61,943 bases of DNA from Micromonospora fulviviridis (GTDB lineage: Bacteria; Actinomycetota; Actinomycetes; Mycobacteriales; Micromonosporaceae), in the NCBI RefSeq assembly GCF_014648395.1, contig NZ_BMRA01000007.1, forward strand, positions 1 to 61,943. The letters are read 5' to 3'. The position numbers and the translations under genes were made by a program. Under the pieces are notes generated by a model. The model worked only from the letters and a program-made list of their open reading frames with translations, did no database searches and was not told where the DNA came from. Positions 55,115 to 61,943 of the stretch are shown here, piece by piece. Position 1 is the stretch's first letter. The number at the start of each line of letters is the position of its first letter.

Positions 55115-55456
55115 ATGTTTCTCGAGATCCGCACCTATCGCCTGCAGCCCGGCACGATCGACGAGTTCGTCCGGGTGATGAGGGAGGAAGCCGCGCCGCT
55201 GCTCGGCCGCTTCGGCATCCGGGTGGTGGCCGCCGGGGCGTCCCTGGCACGGGAGGACGGCCACGAGGAGGCGTACCTGATCCGGGGTTTCCCGTCCCTG
55301 GCGGTGCGGGACGAGCAGGAGGCGGCCTTCTACGGCAGCGACGCCTGGCGCGACGGCCCCCGCGACGCGATCCTGTCGCGCATCGAGAGCTACCACACGG
55401 TCGTGCTGGAGACCTCCGAAGCCGCCGCGGACGTGCTGGGCGGCCACCGGCCCTGA
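55115..55456 (+). CDS. NIPSNAP-family small protein
   Basis: 113 residues with the dimeric alpha/beta-barrel fold of NIPSNAP/ABM proteins: FLEIRTYRLQPGTIDEFVRVMREEAAPLLGRFGIRVVAAG, then EEAYLIRGFPSLAVRDEQEAAFYGSDAWRDGPRDAILSRIESYHTVVLE (W-R and Y-H near the end are typical). The function of bacterial NIPSNAP proteins is not established. The ATG at 55115 has GGAGG 6 bases upstream. It converges on dnaE with 19 bases between stops. Confidence 0.85.
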   Translation: MFLEIRTYRLQPGTIDEFVRVMREEAAPLLGRFGIRVVAAGASLAREDGHEEAYLIRGFPSLAVRDEQEAAFYGSDAWRDGPRDAILSRIESYHTVVLETSEAAADVLGGHRP

Positions 55457-55475
55457 ACCGCCCGTCCGCGGCGGT

Positions 55476-58400
55476 TCAGCTCACGTTGGCCGGGCCGAGG
55501 ACGCTCTTCAGGTCGCCCATGAGCGCCGTGGTGGCGGCCACCCGGAACGGGCCGAGGCGCAGCGTGGTGACCTTGCCGCCGTTGAGCAGCTTGACGTGCA
55601 CCTCGGTGTCGCCCGGGTGCAGCACCAGGGTCTCCTTGAGCTTCTCCACGAGCGGCGGCGTGCAGCGGTGCACCGGGATGGTGAGGGTGACCGGCTTGTT
55701 CGCCGGGTTGCTGCTGATGTCCGGCATGGACATGTCCATCGCCATGATCCGCGGGGTGTCGTCGCGGCGGTCGACCCGCCCCTTCACCACGACGATGGCG
55801 TCCTCGGCGATGTACTGCCCGATCACCTCGTAGGTGTTGGGGAAGAAGAGGGTCTCCACCCCACCGGCCAGGTCCTCCAGGGTGGCCGAGGCCCAGGCCC
55901 GGCCCTGCTTGGTGACCCGGCGCTGCACGCCGGAGAGGATGCCGGCCAGGGTGACCACCGCGCCGTCGGGCACGGTGCCCTCCTCGGAGAGGGCGGCGAT
56001 GGTGGTGTCCGCCGCCGCGCCGAGCACGTGTTCCAGGCCGAAGAGCGGGTGGTCGGAGACGTAGAGGCCGAGCATCTCGCGCTCGAAGGCGAGCTTGTCC
56101 CGCTTGTCCCACTCGCTCTCGCCGATGACCGGCATGACCGTGGTGCTGCCCGCGCCGCTGTCCACGTCGCCGAAGCCGGCGCCGAACAGGTCGTACTGGC
56201 CGACGGCCTCCTTGCGCTTGACGTCGGCGTACGCGTCGATGGCGTCGGCGTGCACGGCGAGCAGACCCTTGCGGGTGTGCTTCAGCGAGTCGAAGGCGCC
56301 CGCCTTGATCAGCGATTCGATGGTCTTCTTGTTGCAGGCCACCGCGTCCACCTTGGACAGAAAGTCGTAGAAGTCGGCGTAATCGCCCTTCTCCTCCCGG
56401 CACCGCATGATCGCCGCCACCACGTTCGCGCCGACGTTGCGCACCGCGGCCAGCCCGAACCGGATGTCCTCGCCGACCGGAGTGAACGGCCCGGCCGAGG
56501 TGTTGACGTCCGGCGGGAGGACCTGGATGCGCATCCGGCGGCACTCGGAGAGGTAGAGCGCCATCTTGTCCTTGTCGTCGCCGACGGAGGTGAGCAGCGC
56601 CGCCATGTACTCGGCCGGGTAGTGCGCCTTGAGGTACGCGGTCCAGTACGACACCAGGCCGTACGCGGCGGAGTGCGCCTTGTTGAACGCGTAGCCGGCG
56701 AACGGGACGAGGACGTCCCACACCGCCTGGATGGCCTCGTCGGAGTAGCCGCGCTCGCGGCAGCCGTCCCGGAACGGGATGAACTCCTTGTCGAGGATCT
56801 CCTTCTTCTTCTTGCCCATCGCCCGGCGCAGCAGGTCGGCCTGGCCGAGGGTGTAGCCGGCGAGGATCTGCGCGGCGCGCTGCACCTGCTCCTGGTAGAC
56901 GATGAGGCCGTAGGTGGGGGCGAGGATCTCGCGCAGCGGCTCCTCCAGCTCCGGGTGGATCGGCGTGATCTCCTGGAGGCCGTTCTTGCGCAGCGCGTAG
57001 TTGGTGTGCGAGTCCACGCCCATGGGGCCGGGCCGATAGAGCGCCAGCACGGCGGAGATGTCCTCGAAGTTGTCCGGCTTCATGAGCCGCAGCAGCGAGC
57101 GCATCGGCCCGCCGTCGAGCTGGAACACGCCCAGGGTGTCGCCGCGGGCGAGCAGTTCGTAGGCGGCCTTGTCATCCAGCGGCAGGCCCAGCAGGTCCAG
57201 CTCCGTGCCGTGGTTGAGCTGGATGTTCTTGACCGCGTCGTCGATGATCGTGAGGTTGCGCAGGCCGAGGAAGTCCATCTTCAGCAGCCCGAGCGACTCG
57301 CAGGTCGGGTAGTCGAACTGCGTGATGATGACGCCGTCGGCGTCCCGCCGCATCAGCGGGATGTGCTCGATGATCGGCTCGGCGGACATGATGACGCCGG
57401 CGGCGTGCACGCCGGTCTGCCGGATCAGGCCCTCGATGCCCTTCGCGGTCTCGATGACCTTCTTGACGTCCGGGTCGGACTCGTAGAGGCCGCGGATCTC
57501 GCCCGCCTCGGCGTAGCGCGGGTGCTTCGGGTCGAAGATGCCGGAGAGCGGGATGTCCTTGCCCATCACCGCCGGCGGCATCGCCTTGGTGATCCGGTCG
57601 CCCACCGCGTACGGGTAGCCGAGCACCCGCGCCGAGTCCTTGATCGCGGCCTTCGCCTTGATGGTGCCGAAGGTGGCGATCTGCGCGACCTTGTCCTCGC
57701 CCCACTTGTCGGTGACGTACCGGATCACCTCACCGCGCCGGCGCTCGTCGAAGTCGATGTCGACATCGGGCATCGAGATGCGCTCGGGGTTGAGGAACCG
57801 CTCGAAGATCAGGCCGTGCGGGATCGGGTCCAGGTCGGTGATGCCCAGGGCGTACGCGACCAGCGAGCCGGCGGCCGAGCCACGGCCCGGGCCGACCGCG
57901 ATGCCCTGGCTCTTCGCCCACTGGATGAAGTCGGCGACCACGAGGAAGTAGGACGGGAAGCCCATCTGGATGATGACGCCCAGCTCGTACTCCGCCTGGA
58001 CGACGTGGCCCTCGGGGATGCCGTTCGGGAAGCGGCGGGTCAGCCCGGCGAAGGTCTCCTTGCGGAACCAGGACTCCTCGGTCTCGCCCTCCGGGATCGG
58101 GAACCGCGGCATCAGGTTGTGGAACTCGAACATCCCGGCCGGGTCGACCTTCTCGGCGACCAGCAGGGTGTTGCGGCAGCCCTGCTGCCACAGCTCGGAC
58201 GAGTCGACCGCGCGCATCTGCTCGGCCGACTTGACGAAGTAGCCGCCACCCTCGAAGCGGAACCGGTTGGGGTCGGCGACGTTGCTGCCGGTCTGCACGC
58301 AGAGCAGCACGTCGTGCGCCTCGGCCTGCGCCTCGTGGGTGTAGTGCGAGTCGTTGGTGACCACCGGCGGGATGTCGAGCTTGCGGGCGATCTCGGTGAG

Positions 58401-59012
58401 CCCGTCCCGGACCCGGCGCTCGATGTCGAGGCCGTGGTCCATGATCTCCAGGAAGTAGTTGTCCTTGCCGAAGATGTCCTGGTAGGCGGCGGCGACCTTG
58501 AGCGCCTCGTCGAACTGGCCGAGCCGCAGCCGGGTCTGCACCGCGCCGGAGGGGCAGCCCGTGGTGGCCATGATGCCCTCGGCATGCTCGGCGATCAGCT
58601 CCATGTCCATCCGGGGCCACTTGACGTAGTGGCCCTCCATGGAGGCGCGCGAGTTGAGCTTGAAGAGGTTGTGCAGGCCGTCCCGGTTCGCCGCCCACAT
58701 GGTCATGTGGGTGATCGCGCCGTTACCGGAGACGTCGTCGCTCTTCTGCTCCGGGCGGCCCCACTTGACCCGCTGCTTGTGGAAGCGCGACTCCGGCGCC
58801 ACGTACGCCTCGACGCCGAGGATCGGCTTCACCCCGGCGGCCATGGCCTGCTTGTAGAAGTCGTTCGCGCCGTGCATGTTGCCGTGGTCGGTGATCGCCA
58901 CCGCCGGCATGCCGAGCCGCGCGGCCTCGGCGAAGAGGTCCTTGAGCCGGGCCGCCCCGTCGAGCATCGAGTACTCGGTGTGTACGTGCAGATGCGCGAA
59001 CGAATCGCCCAT
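55476..59012 (-). CDS. dnaE: DNA polymerase III alpha subunit (DnaE1 type)
   Basis: 1178-residue replicative polymerase. Residues ~5-300 are the PHP domain with apparently intact metal ligands (AHLHVHTEYSMLDG, VAITDHGNM, LGVEAYV, TNDSHY), which in mycobacterial DnaE1 is the proofreading exonuclease. The polymerase palm has GPGRGSAAGSLVAYALGI, catalytic Asp pair in SMPDVDIDFDERRRGE (about residue 415) and the third Asp in KMDFLGLRNLTIID (about 580). Fingers FNKAHSAAYGLVSYWTAYLKAHYP, a (HhH)2 region and the C-terminal OB domain (VVTLAGILSGVQRRVTKQGRAWASATLEDLAGG) follow. It ends PANVS. No intein interrupts it. It is monocistronic here. Confidence 0.97.
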   Translation of the reverse strand: MGDSFAHLHVHTEYSMLDGAARLKDLFAEAARLGMPAVAITDHGNMHGANDFYKQAMAAGVKPILGVEAYVAPESRFHKQRVKWGRPEQKSDDVSGNGAITHMTMWAANRDGLHNLFKLNSRASMEGHYVKWPRMDMELIAEHAEGIMATTGCPSGAVQTRLRLGQFDEALKVAAAYQDIFGKDNYFLEIMDHGLDIERRVRDGLTEIARKLDIPPVVTNDSHYTHEAQAEAHDVLLCVQTGSNVADPNRFRFEGGGYFVKSAEQMRAVDSSELWQQGCRNTLLVAEKVDPAGMFEFHNLMPRFPIPEGETEESWFRKETFAGLTRRFPNGIPEGHVVQAEYELGVIIQMGFPSYFLVVADFIQWAKSQGIAVGPGRGSAAGSLVAYALGITDLDPIPHGLIFERFLNPERISMPDVDIDFDERRRGEVIRYVTDKWGEDKVAQIATFGTIKAKAAIKDSARVLGYPYAVGDRITKAMPPAVMGKDIPLSGIFDPKHPRYAEAGEIRGLYESDPDVKKVIETAKGIEGLIRQTGVHAAGVIMSAEPIIEHIPLMRRDADGVIITQFDYPTCESLGLLKMDFLGLRNLTIIDDAVKNIQLNHGTELDLLGLPLDDKAAYELLARGDTLGVFQLDGGPMRSLLRLMKPDNFEDISAVLALYRPGPMGVDSHTNYALRKNGLQEITPIHPELEEPLREILAPTYGLIVYQEQVQRAAQILAGYTLGQADLLRRAMGKKKKEILDKEFIPFRDGCRERGYSDEAIQAVWDVLVPFAGYAFNKAHSAAYGLVSYWTAYLKAHYPAEYMAALLTSVGDDKDKMALYLSECRRMRIQVLPPDVNTSAGPFTPVGEDIRFGLAAVRNVGANVVAAIMRCREEKGDYADFYDFLSKVDAVACNKKTIESLIKAGAFDSLKHTRKGLLAVHADAIDAYADVKRKEAVGQYDLFGAGFGDVDSGAGSTTVMPVIGESEWDKRDKLAFEREMLGLYVSDHPLFGLEHVLGAAADTTIAALSEEGTVPDGAVVTLAGILSGVQRRVTKQGRAWASATLEDLAGGVETLFFPNTYEVIGQYIAEDAIVVVKGRVDRRDDTPRIMAMDMSMPDISSNPANKPVTLTIPVHRCTPPLVEKLKETLVLHPGDTEVHVKLLNGGKVTTLRLGPFRVAATTALMGDLKSVLGPANVS

Positions 59013-59153
59013 GCGTGGCGCCCCCCGGGGTGTGGATCAAGGCTGCGTCGGAGTCGACCGACCCACCCTACCGAGGCGATCTGGCCGGCTCCACCGTCCG
59101 CGCCGAGGGTGGCCCGGGTCTCTCCGTCCCGATGGTACGGGCGCACACGATGC

Positions 59154-59191
59154 TGTGCCACTTGCACATACTGTGTGGCACACACTATCGT
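59154..59191 (+). promoter_or_regulatory. PadR operon promoter with operator dyads
   Basis: TGTGCCAC (59154-59161) and GTGGCACA (59175-59182) form an 8-bp dyad, and TGTGTG-G-CACACA (59172-59184) is a second, overlapping palindrome. TATCGT (59186-59191) ends 7 bases before the PadR ATG, so it is the likely -10 box of a leaderless message; the dyads lie across its -35 region. PadR proteins commonly repress their own operon at such sites. Confidence 0.55.
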
Positions 59192-59198
59192 GTCAAGC

Positions 59199-59540
59199 AT
59201 GGTCAGCGACGAGGTCCTCCGAACCCATCTACAGGAGCTACGGCGCGGCACCGTCGTGGTGGCCAGCCTGGTCGCCCTGCGCCAGCCCGACTACGGCTAC
59301 GCGTTGCTGCAACGGCTGGCCGCGCACGGCTTTCCGGTCGACGCCAACACCCTCTATCCCCTGCTCCGGCGGCTGGAGGAGCAGGGGCTGCTGACCAGCG
59401 AGTGGAACACCGAGGAGAGCCGGCCGCGCAAGTTCTACCGCACCAGTGACGACGGCGAAGCGGTGCTGGGCCGCCTCCTCGACGACCTGACCGCGGTGCA
59501 GATGTCCGTCACCCAGCTGATCGAAGGAGTGGGACGATGA
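59199..59540 (+). CDS. PadR-family transcriptional regulator
   Basis: 113 residues. The PadR winged helix covers almost the whole chain: HLQELRRGTVVVASLVALRQPDYGYALLQRLAAHGFPVDANTLYPLLRRLEEQGLLTSEWN, wing SRPRKFYRTSDDGEAVL, and a single C-terminal dimer helix. Subfamily s2-like (short C-terminus). The ATG overlaps nothing upstream; a leaderless -10 lies 7 bases away. The stop overlaps the start of the HAAS membrane protein gene by 4 bases, the classic PadR plus HAAS/DUF1700 pair. Confidence 0.92.
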   Translation: MVSDEVLRTHLQELRRGTVVVASLVALRQPDYGYALLQRLAAHGFPVDANTLYPLLRRLEEQGLLTSEWNTEESRPRKFYRTSDDGEAVLGRLLDDLTAVQMSVTQLIEGVGR

Positions 59541-60481
59541 GCTCCCTGACCGACCGTTACCTCGCGGCCACCCTGCGGGCCGTGCCGCAGCAGCGCCGGG
59601 CGGAGCTCGCCGACGAGCTGCGCGCCTCCATCGAGGACATGATCGAGGACCGGACCGCCGGCGGGCAGGGCCGCGGCGCGGCCGAACGGGAGGTGCTCAC
59701 CGAGCTGGGCAACCCCGAGCAGCTCGCCGCCCGCTACACCGACCGTCGCCTCCAGCTCATCGGCCCGCGCTACTTCCTGGTCTGGTGGCGCGTCCTGCGG
59801 ACGCTGCTCACCTTCATCCCGGCGATCGTCGGCGTGGTGACCGGCGTGGTCAAGGCGACGGTCGGCGGCGAACCGGGCGCGGCCATCGGCGCCGGCGTCG
59901 CGAGCGGGTTGCAGACGGCCGTGCAGATCGCCTTCTGGGTCACCCTGTGCTTCGCCGTGCTGGAGCGCACCAACACCTCGCTGAACCTGCCCGAGTGGAC
60001 GGTCGACCAGCTGCCCGAGGAGACCCGGGAGCGGCAGATCACCCTGGTCGACAGCTGCGCCTCGATCGTGTTCCTGCTCGTCGCCGTCGCGTTCCTGCCC
60101 TGGCAGCACTTCCAGCCCTGGCTGTCCGGGGACGGTTCCCGGCTGCCGATGATCGACCCGGCGCTCTGGAGCTTCTGGCTGCCGGCGCTGATCGTGGTGC
60201 TGGTCGCCAGCATGGGCCTGGAGATCGCGAAGTACCGGGCCGGCCGGTGGACCTGGCCGCTGGTCGCGGCCAACGCCGTGCTCAACCTGGCGTTCGCGGC
60301 GCCGCTGGTCTGGCTGCTGCTCACCGACCGGCTGCTCAACCCGGCGCTGATCGAGCGGTTCGCCTGGCTGCGCGAGGGCGGCGCGGAGGACGTGGCCCAG
60401 GTGGCCGTCGTGGTGACCGCCGTGGTCGTGGTCTGGGACGTGATCGACAGCGCGGTCAAGGCCCGCAAGGCCGCCGCCTGA
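59537..60481 (+). CDS. HAAS/permease-prefix-domain membrane protein
   Basis: 314 residues. The N-terminal ~75 residues are the helical HAAS (DUF1700-like) domain: LTDRYLAATLRAVPQQRRAELADELRASIEDMIEDRTAGGQ and EVLTELGNPEQLAARYTD. About six transmembrane helices follow. HAAS proteins pair with PadR regulators and are thought to transmit a membrane signal, possibly by binding the PadR protein; this is family inference. The start is translationally coupled to padR. Confidence 0.85.
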   Translation: MSSLTDRYLAATLRAVPQQRRAELADELRASIEDMIEDRTAGGQGRGAAEREVLTELGNPEQLAARYTDRRLQLIGPRYFLVWWRVLRTLLTFIPAIVGVVTGVVKATVGGEPGAAIGAGVASGLQTAVQIAFWVTLCFAVLERTNTSLNLPEWTVDQLPEETRERQITLVDSCASIVFLLVAVAFLPWQHFQPWLSGDGSRLPMIDPALWSFWLPALIVVLVASMGLEIAKYRAGRWTWPLVAANAVLNLAFAAPLVWLLLTDRLLNPALIERFAWLREGGAEDVAQVAVVVTAVVVVWDVIDSAVKARKAAA

Positions 60482-60486
60482 CCACC

Positions 60487-60531
60487 GCCGGTCCGGCGCG
60501 CCCTCCCGACCGGGGAGCGCGCCGGACCGGC
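60487..60531. terminator. Long hairpin between convergent genes
   Basis: GCCGGTCCGGCGCGC (60487-60501) pairs at all 15 positions with GCGCGCCGGACCGGC (60517-60531); the 15-base loop itself contains CTCCC/GGGAG-like pairing. It lies 6 bases after the HAAS gene and 12 bases from the end of the convergent GNAT gene, so it can terminate both. No T-run. Confidence 0.7.
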
Positions 60532-60543
60532 GTACGGCCGGGC

Positions 60544-61113
60544 TCAGACGCGCGCCGCCAGCGCCCGCCACTCCCTGGCGAGCAGGGCGTACACGGCCTC
60601 GTCGGTCCACTCGCCCTTGACGTACTCGTTCTCCCGCAGGTGCGCCTCCCGGCGCATGCCGAGGCGCTCCAGCACCCGGGCCGAGGCGGTGTTGCGGGCG
60701 TCCAGCCGGCCGACGATCCGGTGCAGCCCGAGGCCGTCGAAGCCGAGCCGCAGCATCTCCCGGGCCGCCTCCGTGACGTACCCCCGGCCGGTGTGGTCCG
60801 GGTGGGCGACATAGCCGATCTCGCCCTGCCGGTGCTCGCCGCTGGTCCAGCTGAGCAGCACGTCGCCGACGAACTCGCCGGTCTCCGGCAGGACGACGGC
60901 CAGGTTGAGCACGTCCCCCGGCGCGCGCAACGCCGTGCGCCGCACCATCCGGTCCACCGCCGCCCGGGCGGCCGCGTCGTCGTAGGGCTCGTGGTACAGG
61001 AACCGGCAGACCTCGGGCCGGCCGCGGTAGTCGCGAAGCACGGCCAGGTCGTCGGGGGTGAAGGCGCGCAGCAGCAGGCGGTCCGTGCGCAGCGGCAGGT
61101 CGGGGACGAGCAT
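60544..61113 (-). CDS. GNAT N-acetyltransferase, RimJ/RimL type
   Basis: 189 residues with LRTDRLLLRAFTPDDLAVLRDY at the N-terminus, motif A GEIGYVAHPDHTGRGYVTEAAREML and motif B LHRIVGRLDARNTASARVLERLGMRREAHLRENEYVKGEWTDEAVYALL (the latter a continuous family block). It is close to ribosomal-protein or small-molecule N-acetyltransferases; substrate unknown. The ATG has TACCCT (61120-61125, complement) 6 bases upstream, leaderless geometry, and no ribosome binding site. It has the same domain plan as the enzyme at 2792-3391. Confidence 0.88.
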   Translation of the reverse strand: MLVPDLPLRTDRLLLRAFTPDDLAVLRDYRGRPEVCRFLYHEPYDDAAARAAVDRMVRRTALRAPGDVLNLAVVLPETGEFVGDVLLSWTSGEHRQGEIGYVAHPDHTGRGYVTEAAREMLRLGFDGLGLHRIVGRLDARNTASARVLERLGMRREAHLRENEYVKGEWTDEAVYALLAREWRALAARV

Positions 61114-61283
61114 GCCGGCAGGGTACGGGCGCGGCGGCCGGCCGGTCAGCCGAGTTTCCCCGGTGACGCCGTCGAGACGGCCGCCGGGGTCCGTTGCGTC
61201 GGCTGCCGGACTCGTCCGGGGCGTCCGGGCGGCGGCGGGCATAGCCTGGAGGCCCGGCCCACCGGCGAGCACTGGACGAGCTG

Positions 61284-61823
61284 ATGTCTCTCCCGGACGG
61301 TACCGACGAGCTGGCCCGGTCGGCCGCGCGCGGCGACCGCGACGCGCTCGACGCGCTGCTGGTCGCCGTGCGGCCCGAGGTGCTGCGCCAGTGCGCCCGG
61401 CTGCTGCCCCACCGTCAGGACGCCGAGGAGGCCTGCCAGGACGCGCTGCTGGCACTGGCCCGCGGGATCACCCGGTTCGAGGAGCGGTCGTCGTTCCACA
61501 CCTGGCTGTACCGGCTCACCGCCAACCGGGCGCGCTCCACCTACCGGGTGCTGCGCCGGCGCTGGCAGCTAGAGGCCGACGGCGTGCCGCTGCCCGACCC
61601 GCCCGACCCTCGGCGGACCAGCGTGGTGGCAGGCACCCGGCTCGACCTCCTCGACGCGCTCGACGCGGTCCCGCCCGACCTCGCCGAGGCGGTGACGCTG
61701 CGGGACGTGCTCGGGCTGAGCTACCGCGAGATCGCCGGCCTGCTCGACCTGCCGGAGGGGACCGTCAAGTCCCGGATCCACGAGGCCCGCCGGCAGGTGC
61801 GGCGGCGGATGTCCGATGGCTGA
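61284..61823 (+). CDS. ECF-type RNA polymerase sigma factor
   Basis: 179 residues. Region 2: LLVAVRPEVLRQCARLLPHRQDAEEACQDALLALARGITRFEERSSFHTWLYRLTANRARSTYR (with D-A-E-E core-binding and W-L-Y-R DNA-binding parts). Region 4: DALDAVPPDLAEAVTLRDVLGLSYREIAGLLDLPEGTVKSRIHEARRQVRRRM. A short linker joins them, as in ECF sigma factors. Start region shows GACGAG rather than a true ribosome binding site; TAGCCT at 61242-61247 could be a -10 box with a ~30-base leader. The overlapping downstream lipoprotein gene may encode a surface component or signal partner. No anti-sigma factor is visible within the window. Confidence 0.9.
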   Translation: MSLPDGTDELARSAARGDRDALDALLVAVRPEVLRQCARLLPHRQDAEEACQDALLALARGITRFEERSSFHTWLYRLTANRARSTYRVLRRRWQLEADGVPLPDPPDPRRTSVVAGTRLDLLDALDAVPPDLAEAVTLRDVLGLSYREIAGLLDLPEGTVKSRIHEARRQVRRRMSDG

Positions 61824-61943
61824 GCCTCCCCGCCGGCTCGCCGCCGCCCTCGCCGCCCTCGCCGTCCTCGCCGGGGTGCCGGCCTGCGCCGACCGCCCGG
61901 TCTCGCCCCTGCCGGTGCGACCGCCGACCCCGGCGGACCGCAC
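61816..61943 (+). CDS. Lipoprotein, C-terminus cut by the window edge
   Basis: The frame opening at ATG 61816-61818 overlaps the sigma-factor stop by 8 bases and stays open to the end of the window (42 codons). It begins MAEPPRRLAAALAALAVLAG, followed by VPACADRP: a lipoprotein signal peptide with the lipobox L-A-G/V-P-A-C and a Pro-rich linker after the Cys. The rest of the protein is outside the window, so its function cannot be said. Its coupling to the sigma gene suggests co-regulation. Confidence 0.65.
   Translation, partial: MAEPPRRLAAALAALAVLAGVPACADRPVSPLPVRPPTPADR

Noticed and set aside
55596..59540. A 1314-codon plus-strand frame opposite dnaE
   Set aside because: It is the antisense shadow of dnaE (rich in V, H, R, G, D, L patterns); only its last 113 codons are real, as padR.
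1..61943. tRNA, rRNA or riboswitch genes
   Set aside because: I found no cloverleaf with conserved T-loop sequence and no known riboswitch core by eye in the intergenic gaps; all gaps are short. A covariance-model search would be decisive.

Overview
The window is about 62 kb of very GC-rich, densely coding DNA. Gene content, codon bias, GTG starts and synteny point to an actinomycete, most likely of the Micromonospora type (inference from gene order and protein style, not from a database match). No rRNA, tRNA, CRISPR array, transposase, phage gene or replication origin was seen. No gene-free stretch exceeds about 260 bases (the longest is 16957-17215). LAYOUT. Bases 1-9000 (mostly minus strand): a Pro/Gly-rich protein cut by the window edge and coupled to rarA, a 70-residue membrane protein, two divergent GNAT acetyltransferases, an ArsR-MFS efflux operon under a striking array of TGCACA half-sites, a short-chain reductase and aspS. 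Bases 9100-16960: a DUF998-like membrane protein, an MFS exporter with a C-terminal ABM-like domain, a secreted streptogrisin-type protease, an HxlR regulator divergent from a hotdog thioesterase, an acyl-ACP desaturase-like ferritin-fold enzyme behind a perfect palindrome, then a metallo-beta-lactamase-fold hydrolase and hisS. Bases 17200-29520 are the conserved housekeeping core: two membrane-anchored cyclophilins (plus strand) converge on relA, and the minus strand carries ruvC-ruvA-ruvB-yajC-secD-secF-apt-relA in transcription order. Bases 29700-35450: 3-hydroxybutyrate-type dehydrogenase with a GAF/PucR regulator, a DHA2 efflux pump with its TetR repressor, and a B12-binding protein without a DNA-binding domain. 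Bases 35500-43130: acyltransferase-3 plus GT87 glycosyltransferase, then a complete branched-chain amino-acid type ABC importer (livG-livF-livK-livH-livM) preceded by a 17-codon ORF. Bases 43130-50050: an FAD monooxygenase divergent from a GntR-TetR double-HTH regulator, and an ADH-ALDH / TetR / acyl-CoA dehydrogenase cluster linked by two matching operators. Bases 50050-61943: class V aminotransferase, DctA transporter with a divergent CitA/CitB-type two-component system, NIPSNAP protein, dnaE, a PadR-HAAS membrane-protein operon, a GNAT, and an ECF sigma factor followed by a truncated lipoprotein. MOST NOTABLE: ruvB is interrupted exactly after the Walker A lysine by a 336-residue intein with a LAGLIDADG endonuclease. 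The intein begins with proline instead of Cys/Ser, has Cys at the block F nucleophile position and is followed by Thr, the signature of class 3 inteins. The Holliday-junction motor is therefore dead until protein splicing rejoins its ATP-binding loop. HOW THE GENES WORK TOGETHER. RuvABC with RarA and DnaE cover replication and recombination. SecDF-YajC assist protein export, which the protease, the lipoproteins and the cyclophilins would use. RelA and Apt handle (p)ppGpp and purine salvage. The many regulator-plus-target pairs (ArsR-MFS, HxlR-thioesterase, TetR-MFS, TetR-ADH/ALDH/ACAD, GntR/TetR-monooxygenase, CitAB-DctA, PadR-HAAS) mostly show visible operator-like repeats between regulator and target. 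About ten genes have a TAnnnT box 6-7 bases before the start codon, which suggests leaderless transcripts.
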